Below are positions 18,022 through 25,740 of a stretch of DNA of 64,000 nt, in pieces. The notes under the pieces are model-generated. The model had not been told where the DNA came from and did not search any database. It was given only the letters and a program-made list of their open reading frames with translations. Position 1 is the stretch's first letter; each line of letters starts with the position of its first letter. The stretch comes from Bdellovibrio sp. KM01 (GTDB taxonomy: Bacteria; Bdellovibrionota; Bdellovibrionia; Bdellovibrionales; Bdellovibrionaceae): contig NZ_CP058348.1 in assembly GCF_013752535.1 (NCBI RefSeq), forward strand, positions 1,984,001-2,048,000, in the 5' to 3' direction. Both the position numbers and the translations under genes were made by a program.

Positions 18022-18843
18022 TCAAAATGAACCGATCGGCTTATAGTAGATCAGATCTTCGGGATTCACATATTTTGAAGCTATTTTTAGCAAGGTTCCA
18101 TCGGCGCGGATCTGGCGAATGATCTCTCGGATCTTAGCTCGTTCAGCGTCAGTTAAACGTCTGCGAGCCAGATAGAAACCCGCATGATAAAGCCCACCCT
18201 TAGGATCTGGAATCGCACGGAACTGCTCCATCTTCTTTTCACGGGTGATAAAGTAATAGGTAAATGCCGGGGAGCTAAAAGTCGCTTGAATTCGACCTTC
18301 TAATAATGCGTTAAAGACACTTGTGGGGCCCGGAAACTCACGCAGGCGATGCCTCACCTCAAGCTCTGCTCTTTCCTGAGGTTGAATAAATAAGAAACCA
18401 CCCGTGACATTGCCGAATACAATTTTTGGATTTTTCAACAAAGAAGCAACGTTGTCCTTTTCACTAAAATCTTTCTTATTCACAACCAAAGAACGCGGAA
18501 AACTGTACATCTCCACAAAGTCGGCCACCTTATCCATTTCCTTGTCTTGAGTCGACAAGGCATAGATATCAGACTTATTGCGCAGGAAATTTTCTTTGAT
18601 CTTTAAATAGGGAGTAATCTGCTCGGTAGATTTACAACCCAAGCGACGAACAATCTCCAACAAGAGTTCATAAGCTGTGCCATTTTTCTTGTTATTCTTA
18701 TCAACGAAAAATCCGGGAGCATCATCTTGAAAGGACAGTACATAGCGTTTCTCACAACTGCCCCCCACGGGAGTAAATCCATCCTGAGCCTGGGAGATTA
18801 AAGGCGTCAACACAACTAAAAGCAACGCGAATAACCTACTCAA
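18022..18843 (-). CDS. Periplasmic SBP_bac_3-like protein, paralog 1
   Basis: A 273-residue secreted protein (signal peptide MSRLFALLLVVLTPLISQA). The mature part begins with CEKRYVLSFQDDAPGFFV and continues with GTAYELLLEIVRRLGC, as in type-3 amino-acid-type binding proteins, where GFDVDLARALAKRLG is typical. The late segment RIQATFSSPAFTYYF matches the VDAVIGDYPTA-like region of the family. It is one of three tandem paralogs (18022-20540), all with the same Cys pattern (CEKRY ... LGC). No permease or ATPase gene is adjacent, so each may be a stand-alone sensor or binding protein. Ligand unknown. It overlaps the next paralog by 8 bases. Confidence 0.78.
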   Translation of the reverse strand: MSRLFALLLVVLTPLISQAQDGFTPVGGSCEKRYVLSFQDDAPGFFVDKNNKKNGTAYELLLEIVRRLGCKSTEQITPYLKIKENFLRNKSDIYALSTQDKEMDKVADFVEMYSFPRSLVVNKKDFSEKDNVASLLKNPKIVFGNVTGGFLFIQPQERAELEVRHRLREFPGPTSVFNALLEGRIQATFSSPAFTYYFITREKKMEQFRAIPDPKGGLYHAGFYLARRRLTDAERAKIREIIRQIRADGTLLKIASKYVNPEDLIYYKPIGSF

Positions 18844-19663
18844 TGTGACTAATATCCTTTAGCGTAATGGGTTCATAGTATAGATAATCCGCTGGCGTCA
18901 CATACTTCTTTTCAATATTCAAAAGAGTGCCATCTTGACGAACATTGCTGATAATCGCACGAATGCGCTCACGCTCTTCCTTTGAAAGTCTTTTTATCGA
19001 AAGATAAAATCCTAGGGATTGCCACTCGCCTTTTTCATCGGGAATAATTTTAAATTGATCCAATTTATTCTGACGTTTTAAATAATACGCAGTGAATGCC
19101 GGAGAACTGAAGGTCGCCTGAACCCGCCCCTCGGATAAAGCATTGAAAACTTCTTGAGGACCTGGAACTTCGCGCAGCCGACGCTCTTTGAACAATTGTT
19201 CTTTTTCAGACTCTTTAATAAAAAAGAGTCCACCGATAATTCCAGCAAAAATAATTTTAGGATTTTTTAAAATACTTTCGATTGAATCATTCACACCAAA
19301 GGAATCTTTGCGCACTACCAAAGAACGAGGCACGCGGTACATCTCCACAAACTCGCCGAAATTTTCCATCTTAGGCGACTTTGTAGTCAATCCAGTGATA
19401 TCCACTCTGTGCCTGACAAAACCTTCCAGAATGGCAGAATAGGATCCCGGTTCTTCACTCACCTTACATCCCAAACGTCGACCGACTTCCATCAAAATAT
19501 CATAGGAAGAGCCTTCTTTGATTCCTTTTTCGTTTTTATAAAAACCCGGGGCTGCATCCAAGAACGCCAAGACATAACGCTTTTCACAGGAGGAAGGCTC
19601 ACGCAATTTGACTTGCGCATGCACAGGAAATGACAAGGCGAATGAAATCAAAAGACTCAACAT
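18836..19663 (-). CDS. Periplasmic SBP_bac_3-like protein, paralog 2
   Basis: A 275-residue paralog of its two neighbours, with a signal peptide and the same landmarks: CEKRYVLAFLDAAPGFY, SSYDILMEVGRRLGC, LREVPGPQEVFNAL and RVQATFSSPAFTAYY. The C-terminal end, TPADYLYYEPI, is also shared. Its stop overlaps the start of paralog 1 by 8 bases, so the two are co-translated. The three differ mainly in surface positions, suggesting divergence after duplication. Ligand unknown. Confidence 0.78.
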   Translation of the reverse strand: MLSLLISFALSFPVHAQVKLREPSSCEKRYVLAFLDAAPGFYKNEKGIKEGSSYDILMEVGRRLGCKVSEEPGSYSAILEGFVRHRVDITGLTTKSPKMENFGEFVEMYRVPRSLVVRKDSFGVNDSIESILKNPKIIFAGIIGGLFFIKESEKEQLFKERRLREVPGPQEVFNALSEGRVQATFSSPAFTAYYLKRQNKLDQFKIIPDEKGEWQSLGFYLSIKRLSKEERERIRAIISNVRQDGTLLNIEKKYVTPADYLYYEPITLKDISHIE

Positions 19664-19706
19664 AAGTACAAGACTATCTGGCCCTGTTCCGCTCTGTCAA
19701 AATGTG

Positions 19707-20540
19707 TTAAAGATCGGGCCAGGCCAAAGACATGAGTTGAGTGGGTTTATAGAATTTTAAATCAAGAGGGTCATTGTATTTGCGCTGAATTTTTTGAAGC
19801 GTACCGTCCTCACGAATTTTACTGATTAACTTTTTAAGACGTTCCCTTTCTTTCTCTGAAAGACGTTTGTGAGACAAATAAAACCCAACAGAAGTCCAGC
19901 TCCCTGAATCATCGGAAAGTACTTCAAAATTTTCACGTTGCTTGGAACGACTCAGATAATAGTGAGTATAGATCGGGACTGTTAACGTCGCCTGCACCCG
20001 ACCGGCAATCAAAGCACTAAAAATATCTGCTGGAGTCGGTACCTCTCGCAGACGGGAGCTTTGACGAAGGCGCTGAATCTCTTCATTGGTAAAAAAGTAT
20101 CGGCCCGATATCAAACCACCAAAGGACACACTGTGATCATTCAAAACTGCCTCAAAGGACGGGTTTGCTTTAAGCACTTTTTTGTTCACAACCAAAGAAC
20201 GGGGAAACTTAAGCATCTCCACAAACTCCCCGTATTTGTCCATGGTTGCATCCGGAACAGCAAATCCAAAAACATCGGAACGATTGTGAATGAAGTTTTC
20301 ACGAGCCGCAGAATAGGATGCTGGCTCCTCAGTGTACTTACATCCCACTCGTCGCATCAGCTCAACTACGACTTCATAGGCAGAACCGCTTTTTATTCCT
20401 TTTTCGACTATATAAGCTGGGGGAGTCCCTAGAAAAGTAACAACGTAACGTCGCTCACAACTGGGCGTGGAACGCGCAAAGAACTTTTGCGCCTGAGCTG
20501 TTGATGAAAGCAAGAAAATCGCAAACCACAACTTCAACAT
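19707..20540 (-). CDS. Periplasmic SBP_bac_3-like protein, paralog 3
   Basis: The most upstream of the three tandem copies, 277 residues, with signal peptide (MLKLWFAIFLLSSTAQA). Shared features are CERRYVVTFLGTPPAYIV, GSAYEVVVELMRRVGC, LREVPTPADIFSALIAGRVQ and the C-terminal DLKFYKP. It has diverged most: TLTVPIYTHYY replaces TFSSPAFT, which lies in the likely ligand region. It is probably first in the operon; 43 bases separate it from paralog 2. Confidence 0.78.
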   Translation of the reverse strand: MLKLWFAIFLLSSTAQAQKFFARSTPSCERRYVVTFLGTPPAYIVEKGIKSGSAYEVVVELMRRVGCKYTEEPASYSAARENFIHNRSDVFGFAVPDATMDKYGEFVEMLKFPRSLVVNKKVLKANPSFEAVLNDHSVSFGGLISGRYFFTNEEIQRLRQSSRLREVPTPADIFSALIAGRVQATLTVPIYTHYYLSRSKQRENFEVLSDDSGSWTSVGFYLSHKRLSEKERERLKKLISKIREDGTLQKIQRKYNDPLDLKFYKPTQLMSLAWPDL

Positions 20541-20621
20541 GACCGTATGATAGAAAGGCTTCAGAAAAAAGTCATGGATTCAAAAGGAACTTTGTCTATA
20601 ACCAGTTTTTGGAAAAGTCGA

Positions 20622-21419
20622 TTAGCGCTGAGATAATGAGGAAAGCGGATTGATAAAGTCCAGGCGAAGATTCTCATAGTACTGAATTTCTTCATCTGTG
20701 AAACCGGCCTTTCCGCGCAGGATGCGGTTGATCGGCTCTACACGTTTTGGCAGACGATAGCGAAGTTCATCCATGCGTTTTGGGAAGTCTTCGTTCGGAT
20801 TGATTTTATTTTGCAGGCAAATCTCACGGTACCAACGAGATCCAAAATCCACGTGCCCGATTTCTTCGAAATTAATTTGCTTCACGATTTTTTGAATCGT
20901 CTCTTTTCCAGAAGTTCCTTCCAAGCGACGAATCAAAGTGTCGCCCGCATCCAGCCCACTACCTTCCAAATAACGGTGCACAATCAAAATACGATCAAGC
21001 AACGTGTCTTCAGGAGCGACGGCATACCAAAGAGCCGCATGCACAGGCCAGTCTCCCCATTTGAATCCCAGGGATTCAATCGCTTCCAAACACATGCGCA
21101 GATGTTGAGCTTCAGATACTGTGACGGCGACCAGCTCTTCTTTGAAGCCTTCAGGAGCATCCGGGAATTCAGACAGAGTCCTCACCCCTAATTCCATCGC
21201 TTGAAGTTCAATGCTGGCCAAATCATGAAGCATGCGAGCCTGCCCCTCGATCGTTGAGAATCCTTTTTTCGGCGGGTGATATTTTGGATGCAGCAAGTCA
21301 ATATCACGGTTTGGGTCTTTGGGAGCCAAATGAGGGGTTTTAAGCTTAAAAGCTTCCTCACAAGACTTCTCAATTTCATTAATTTTGGCCCAAACATCGG
21401 CAATTTCGAACGTCAACAT
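20622..21419 (-). CDS. DUF455 ferritin-like protein
   Basis: About 265 residues, mostly helical. Features include MLHDLASIELQAMELGVRTL, in which Glu lies in helix one, SEAQHLRMCLEAI, PVHAALWY and NFEEIGHVDFGSRWY, with a second ExxH. Paired E/ExxH motifs across helices are what ferritin-like di-iron proteins use to hold two metals. It matches my recollection of the DUF455 family, whose function is unsettled. The start is uncertain: the frame begins with TTG at 21455, and I chose the ATG at 21419. It is transcribed divergently from yebC. Confidence 0.8.
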   Translation of the reverse strand: MLTFEIADVWAKINEIEKSCEEAFKLKTPHLAPKDPNRDIDLLHPKYHPPKKGFSTIEGQARMLHDLASIELQAMELGVRTLSEFPDAPEGFKEELVAVTVSEAQHLRMCLEAIESLGFKWGDWPVHAALWYAVAPEDTLLDRILIVHRYLEGSGLDAGDTLIRRLEGTSGKETIQKIVKQINFEEIGHVDFGSRWYREICLQNKINPNEDFPKRMDELRYRLPKRVEPINRILRGKAGFTDEEIQYYENLRLDFINPLSSLSQR

Positions 21420-21484
21420 AGGAAGCGTTTTACATGCAGCTCCCTCGCTTGCCAAATACTTCGTGATTTGGTGAAATTCCTCTC

Positions 21485-22189
21485 ATGGGAAAATCATGGA
21501 AAACCGCAGGTAAAGTAGAGAAAGCCCAACAAAAGGGTCAAATATTCACAAAACTAGCGCGCGAGATTCAAGTCGCTGCGAAAGTTGGAGGCCCTGATCC
21601 GGCAGCGAATGCCCGTCTTCGTTTGGCGATTGATGCCGCTAAAAAAGTATCATGCCCGAACGATACGATTGATCGTGCGATCAAAAAAGGTGCTGGTCTT
21701 TTGGATGACGGTAAAGTTATCGAAGAGTTGATGTACGAAGGCTACGGCCCTCACGGTGTTGGTGTTATCGTAGAATGCCAAACAGACAACAAACACAGAA
21801 CTGCTCCAGACATGCGCCACGCTTTCAAATCTCACGACGGCAATATGGGTGAAACAGGATCTGTGGCTTGGATGTTTGAGCACGTAGGTCTTTTGGAAGG
21901 TGTTAAAGCCGGGACTTTTGATCCAGACGAAGAAGCCATCGAAGCTGGTGCCAACGAAGTCGGCCCTGGTGAAGACGAAGGCTCCTACGAATTCTATACA
22001 GGCGCTACAGAGTTAGACGCTGTTCGTGACGCTTTGATCAAACGTGGCTGGAAAGTGACGAAATCAGAGTTGTCTTACAAAGCTAAAAACATCACGGAGC
22101 TTTCTGACGAACAAAGAAAAGACGTCGAAGAGTTCTTAAACTACCTAGACGACATGGACGACACTCACCGCGTTCACGCAACAATCTAA
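21485..22189 (+). CDS. YebC/TACO1-family protein
   Basis: A 234-residue protein with the family start MGKSWKTAGKVEKAQQKGQIFTKLAREI and the middle YEGYGPHGVGVIVECQTDNKHRTA, then GNMGETGSVAWMFEH. YebC proteins were described as transcription regulators, and related proteins act on ribosomes during translation of difficult peptides. The start GKxSHWA of many members is GKSWKTA here. It stands alone, followed by a terminator hairpin and repeats. Identity is secure; the mode of action is not. Confidence 0.92.
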   Translation: MGKSWKTAGKVEKAQQKGQIFTKLAREIQVAAKVGGPDPAANARLRLAIDAAKKVSCPNDTIDRAIKKGAGLLDDGKVIEELMYEGYGPHGVGVIVECQTDNKHRTAPDMRHAFKSHDGNMGETGSVAWMFEHVGLLEGVKAGTFDPDEEAIEAGANEVGPGEDEGSYEFYTGATELDAVRDALIKRGWKVTKSELSYKAKNITELSDEQRKDVEEFLNYLDDMDDTHRVHATI

Positions 22190-22190
22190 A

Positions 22191-22371
22191 GGCACGGACA
22201 CACTTTCTCCATTCATAAATTAAAAAAAAGGCAGAATAATCAAATTCTGCCTTTTTTTATTCTACAGGCGATATTATGGAGAAAGTGTGTCCGTACCTTT
22301 TACAATCAAATTCTGCCTTTTTTTTTATTCTACAGGCGATATTATGGAGAAAGTGTGTCCGTACCTTTTAC
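22191..22371. repeat. Nested inverted and tandem repeat element after yebC
   Basis: An outer inverted repeat pairs CACGGACACACTTTCTCCAT (from 22193) with its near-perfect complement at 22275-22296. Inside it lies the terminator hairpin. The segment 22238-22303 is then repeated in tandem as 22304-22371, identical except for two extra T in the T run. As a result three copies of the GTGTGTCCGT motif occur in 180 bases, one in reverse. The region from 22372 to 22538 holds nothing I can identify apart from the leader of the next gene. Confidence 0.8.
22222..22258 (+). terminator. Intrinsic terminator of yebC
   Basis: A perfect stem of AAAAAAAGGCAGAAT with ATTCTGCCTTTTTTT around a six-base loop, 33 bases after the yebC stop. 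The A/T ends make it usable in both directions. The right half is duplicated at 22304, without the left half. Confidence 0.85.
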
Positions 22372-22538
22372 AGAAATAGTTAGTTTGAAAAACGAAATTC
22401 CTATTATGATACATCGGCTTTCAATTTATTTTGAAAGCGTATTCTGCAGTCGAGGAATTAACATTTTTTAATTCGAAACTCATCTCGGATTAATCCTTGT
22501 GCAGTAGCATTTTATTAACAAAGTTTTTAGGAGGATTT

Positions 22539-22805
22539 ATGAAATCTCTAGTTATGGCTCTTGTTCTTATGGGTTCTGTTTCTGCATTCGCAAACGAAGG
22601 TCACGGCGGCAAAGATCATCCGTGCCAAAAAGTTAAAGCCGCTTGTGAAGCTGCGGGGTTTAAAAAAGGCGAACACGCGAATAAAAAAGGTCTTTGGAAA
22701 GACTGCGTAGATCCAGTGATGGAAGGCAAATCAGTAGCTGGCGTAACTGTCAGTGCCGCAGATGTTTCTGCCTGCAAAATCAAAAAAGAAGAACACAAAA
22801 AATAG
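22539..22805 (+). CDS. Small secreted protein, function unknown
   Basis: An 88-residue protein with a signal peptide (MKSLVMALVLMGSVSAFA) and a mature part of about 70 residues that starts with His- and Gly-rich NEGHGGKDHPC. It has four Cys (HPCQKVKAAC, KDCV, SACK) and is Lys-rich. Two Cys pairs could form disulphides in the periplasm. The start is fixed by an excellent TAGGAGG site 6 bases upstream. Terminator directly after. No family recognised; the HGGKDHPCQ segment might bind metal. Confidence 0.8.
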   Translation: MKSLVMALVLMGSVSAFANEGHGGKDHPCQKVKAACEAAGFKKGEHANKKGLWKDCVDPVMEGKSVAGVTVSAADVSACKIKKEEHKK

Positions 22806-22824
22806 TTCTCTCTTAAATTTGAAA

Positions 22825-22860
22825 TAAAAAAGGCTGGATTCTCTCCAGCCTTTTTTATTT
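22825..22860. terminator. Bidirectional intrinsic terminator
   Basis: AAAAAAGGCTGGA-loop-TCCAGCCTTTTTT between the small secreted protein and convergent sufE. The A and T tracts on both sides suit either strand; it includes the last bases of sufE. Confidence 0.85.
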
Positions 22861-23292
22861 TTTCATCTTAAGCATGTAATCGAAAGCCGTCGCATAAAGC
22901 TTAATCTGCTTTAACATCGAGTGCAGACCATTGGCGCGGCTTGGGGAAAGATTTCCCTCAAAACCCAGAGCTCTTAAAAACTCTGGTGGCGTCATCAAGA
23001 CTTCATTAGGAGTTGATCCTGAATAGACCTTCAACAACAGCGCTACAAGGCCTTTAACGATCAAAGCGTCGCTATCACCCACCAACAACATCTTGCCATC
23101 ATCAGTAACCGAAGCATGCAACCACACTTGAGATTGGCAGCCCTTGACGATGTTTTGCTCGGTCTTTAAAGCTTCTGGCATTTCCGGCAGGGATTTACCC
23201 ATCTCGATGATTTTTTTATAGCGATCTTCCCAATCCGTGAAAGCGGAAAAATCAGCGATAACTTGAGCCTGGCGTTCCTGGATAGTCGACAT
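22855..23292 (-). CDS. sufE: SufE-family sulphur acceptor
   Basis: A 145-residue SufE protein. It accepts persulphide sulphur from a cysteine desulfurase and passes it to the Fe-S scaffold. The acceptor Cys is visible in IVKGCQSQVWLHA at about residue 51; the pattern DWEDRYKKIIEMGKSLP near the start and SPSRANGLHSMLKQI near the end is typical. It overlaps the start of the upstream Cys-rich gene by one base. A desulfurase gene lies elsewhere in the window (53443) but pairs with mnmA there; the suf operon itself is not in view. Confidence 0.93.
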   Translation of the reverse strand: MSTIQERQAQVIADFSAFTDWEDRYKKIIEMGKSLPEMPEALKTEQNIVKGCQSQVWLHASVTDDGKMLLVGDSDALIVKGLVALLLKVYSGSTPNEVLMTPPEFLRALGFEGNLSPSRANGLHSMLKQIKLYATAFDYMLKMKK

Positions 23293-24107
23293 TATTCAAT
23301 CACTTTCAATTCTGGGATGATTTCAAACAAGGTCTCTTCTAAAGACTGCCCCTGCTCCCCTAACATTTCGTGGAAGGCTTTTTTATCCAAGTTCGACACG
23401 ATCTCAAAGCATTTTTTGTAAAAACCCTCGATATCGTCATGATAACCATTCCAAAGTTCTTTGAATTTCGCCTCAGGCATGCTCCAGGATTTTTTCTCAG
23501 CCGCCGTACCATCGGTACGATTGTGATAGTCCAAAAGAGTCATGGTCTGACGTGGCGAGAAATCCATCATCACCAGGGCTTCTTCTAAAAGTGCCAACTC
23601 CACATACCAAAGATAGTTATTCAGATGCTCCCAGAAATCGATTCCACGATCACCGTAAGAGCTTTTACAGAAGAACGTCGTGCAAACCACACCGCGGTTT
23701 CTCCACACGTTGCAGTTCGATTTTTCTTTATTGTAGTATGGGCATAACCAGTCTTCACGCTGACCGAAATCGCCTTCTTCCCGGTTATTAAAAGCGACTT
23801 GGTATTTTACCGGAGCCACCATCCCAATCGGCAAAGAGTATTCACGATTTGCGATTTTAGCGCGAAAGATGCGGTGAGCTTCAGTGGCATTTGGATCGCT
23901 CAACAAGGCGCCCACCATGAAGTTTGGAATAAACGGATGAAAAGTACAGCACTTCAGATCCTCGCGATAATGGATCGGACCCTTTTCGCGAGGGCGAGAC
24001 ATCGCGCAAGTATCACAAGTGGCCTTTTTTTCCTGAGGTTCAAAATTCAGGATCTCGCGAGGGAGAAGGTTTTGGTAAACTTGCGGAAGCTGGTACTTTA
24101 AAATCAT
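23292..24107 (-). CDS. Cys-rich protein, possible Fe/Zn-chelating domain
   Basis: A 271-residue cytosolic protein with an ordered set of Cys: CDTC near residue 31, KCC at about 53, LCPYY and NCNVW around 121-132, and VVCTTFFC at about 142. The run C-P-Y-Y ... C-x-V-x-x-x-R-G-x-x-C is similar to the CxxCC-type (YkgJ-like) metal-binding domains, where Cys residues hold iron or zinc. Residues 150-270 are helical. It overlaps sufE by one base, and the next gene upstream also touches it. The sufE link suggests Fe-S cluster assembly or a protein that carries such a cluster, by context only. Confidence 0.7.
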   Translation of the reverse strand: MILKYQLPQVYQNLLPREILNFEPQEKKATCDTCAMSRPREKGPIHYREDLKCCTFHPFIPNFMVGALLSDPNATEAHRIFRAKIANREYSLPIGMVAPVKYQVAFNNREEGDFGQREDWLCPYYNKEKSNCNVWRNRGVVCTTFFCKSSYGDRGIDFWEHLNNYLWYVELALLEEALVMMDFSPRQTMTLLDYHNRTDGTAAEKKSWSMPEAKFKELWNGYHDDIEGFYKKCFEIVSNLDKKAFHEMLGEQGQSLEETLFEIIPELKVIE

Positions 24108-24898
24108 TAATTATTGCAGCGTTTTTCGATCTTCGCTTTGAGATTATTCAGCAAAGGATAGTCTGAAGTTTCCTGATCCCAGGACCAGACAAAATCGCGG
24201 CATTCCACAAAATATGGGAAGGCCATGATGCCTCGCTTTGGTTTCCCCTTTTCTGCCACAATTCGAGGTACCAAGTAATCAACTAAAAGTTGGACGGAAC
24301 TATTTTTCAAAAATCCTCGTCTCTTAAGCTCCAGGGCGACTTCCACGGGAGTCACGAAATACATCTGCCCCAGGTAAAGCGAAGAACCCTCACCACCGAA
24401 TTTAGGGGTGTTATAGGCATCACGAATGAATTGATGAAAACGGATGTGTGGGTAACCCTCAGCGATGGTGTTATAGACCTTAGCATCAACTTCACCATTA
24501 TCCCCCAGCAAGATCACATCGGTGGGATGGGTTTTATCGATAATTTGCACCAGGGTTCTAACCTTGTGCTCGTCCTTTGAATAAACAGTGCGAGGGAAAT
24601 AGACCCCTGACGGGAATCCACCGCGCTCCAGGGCCGCTGTGTGCGTATTACCCATCAACCATTCTGGGGCACGGGAGACGTAAAACATACGAGCGCCCGT
24701 ATCCTGAACGACGGCATTTAAGAGCTCACTCATCCCCATAAACAGGCTGTCTTTATCAAAAACGTATTTTGCGGAATCAGAAAGATCCTGCACATATTGC
24801 GGGCGAATCGTATCGTCGATATCACTTACCACGATCGTTTGCGCCGATGCCGCAAAACTAACAAACAACAAAACCAAGGATACTAAAAACCTTTTCAT
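24107..24898 (-). CDS. Secreted App1-like (DUF2183) phosphatase
   Basis: About 263 residues with a signal peptide (MKRFLVSLVLLFVSFAASA) followed at once by IVVSDIDDTIR, the HAD-type DxDxT motif of App1/LNS2 phosphatidate phosphatases. Later motifs are FYVSRAPEWLM (second HAD motif, Ser) and ILLGDNGEVDAKVY (Asp pair, motif four). It would remove phosphate from a lipid or other ester in the periplasm. App1-like bacterial members are mostly uncharacterised. The start at 24898 has a GGGGGATTC site; the frame is open further to 24991. Confidence 0.82.
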   Translation of the reverse strand: MKRFLVSLVLLFVSFAASAQTIVVSDIDDTIRPQYVQDLSDSAKYVFDKDSLFMGMSELLNAVVQDTGARMFYVSRAPEWLMGNTHTAALERGGFPSGVYFPRTVYSKDEHKVRTLVQIIDKTHPTDVILLGDNGEVDAKVYNTIAEGYPHIRFHQFIRDAYNTPKFGGEGSSLYLGQMYFVTPVEVALELKRRGFLKNSSVQLLVDYLVPRIVAEKGKPKRGIMAFPYFVECRDFVWSWDQETSDYPLLNNLKAKIEKRCNN

Positions 24899-25132
24899 GA
24901 ATCCCCCATGGACCCTGTCCAATCCCTCGACAGGGGTTGCACCATTCACGTCACCCGTCTCACAAGTAAACAGGCCCCTTGAACGGTTCAAATTGAGACC
25001 GATTAGATCAGCAATTTCATGGGGTTACAAAGGTCTTTTTGAGGTCCCTGCAAGATTCTTTGGCACACCCCGTGCTTTACCTAACAGTATCAGGTCACTT
25101 CAAAACTGAAGGACTTTAACCAAGGGGTTTTT

Positions 25133-25396
25133 ATGAAAGCACTTTTGACTATCTTCGTACTCGCTTATTCTTGCAGTTCCTTTGCCTGGATCTCCAAAGA
25201 TGCGGTTCAAAAGGAATATACGTTCAAATATAAGCTTTCTGGCCAATCTTTTGAGGTTAAAAAGCAAGCTGCTAGCTATGAAGACGCTTTCCAAGTTGCT
25301 GCTCAACAGTGCTTCAACCACTATAAAGGCGCTGGCAAAGTTTCTGAAGAACGCGGTTTGGACATTATCGACGTTTGCGCCAACCCACGCTCTTAA
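25133..25396 (+). CDS. Small secreted protein, function unknown
   Basis: An 87-residue protein with a signal peptide (MKALLTIFVLAYSCSSFA). The mature part, about 69 residues, reads KEYTFKYKLSGQSFEVKKQA, then an amphipathic helix with YEDAFQVAAQQCFNHY, and a C-terminal DVCANPRS. Two mature Cys may form a disulphide. The ATG follows AAGGGG. No family recognised. Confidence 0.7.
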   Translation: MKALLTIFVLAYSCSSFAWISKDAVQKEYTFKYKLSGQSFEVKKQAASYEDAFQVAAQQCFNHYKGAGKVSEERGLDIIDVCANPRS

Positions 25397-25483
25397 TTCA
25401 ACGCATCGAGGCAGGATTTCCTATTCCCCCGTACGAGGTCCTGCATTATACTGGCTCCTGTATTTATTGAAGGAGCAGCCTAC

Positions 25484-25678
25484 ATGGGTATCATGAAATC
25501 CGTACTTGAATTCCTAACTGGTAAAGACCCAGATATCTTCGACGAAAAGGGCAATGTGTCCCATAAGCTCCCTAAGAAAAAATGGGAAGCTTGGCACAAC
25601 CGCACAAAAACTGATCCTCAATACAACTGGCGCAACCACACCGGGATCACAGGTGCTCCGAAGAAAAAATCAAATTAG
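25484..25678 (+). CDS. Small basic protein, function unknown
   Basis: A 64-residue protein: a short amphipathic N terminus (MGIMKSVLEFLTGKDPDIFD), then Lys/Trp/His-rich KLPKKKWEAWHNRTKTDPQYNWRNHTG. It lacks a signal peptide. GAAGGAG lies 8 bases before the ATG, and a good terminator follows, both favouring a real gene. Function unknown. Confidence 0.65.
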   Translation: MGIMKSVLEFLTGKDPDIFDEKGNVSHKLPKKKWEAWHNRTKTDPQYNWRNHTGITGAPKKKSN

Positions 25679-25686
25679 TCACTTAA

Positions 25687-25717
25687 GACACCCACCCTCA
25701 AAGTGGGTGTTTTTCTT
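25687..25717 (+). terminator. Intrinsic terminator
   Basis: ACACCCAC-CCTCAAA-GTGGGTGT followed by TTTTCTTTT, 10 bases after the stop of the small basic gene. Confidence 0.85.
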
Positions 25718-25740
25718 TTCCCATCTTGCAGGCCTCACCT

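Noticed and set aside
22275-22308. Micro-ORF starting ATGGAGAAAGTG inside the tandem repeats after yebC
   Set aside because: Only about 11 codons, duplicated with the repeat, and without a ribosome-binding site.
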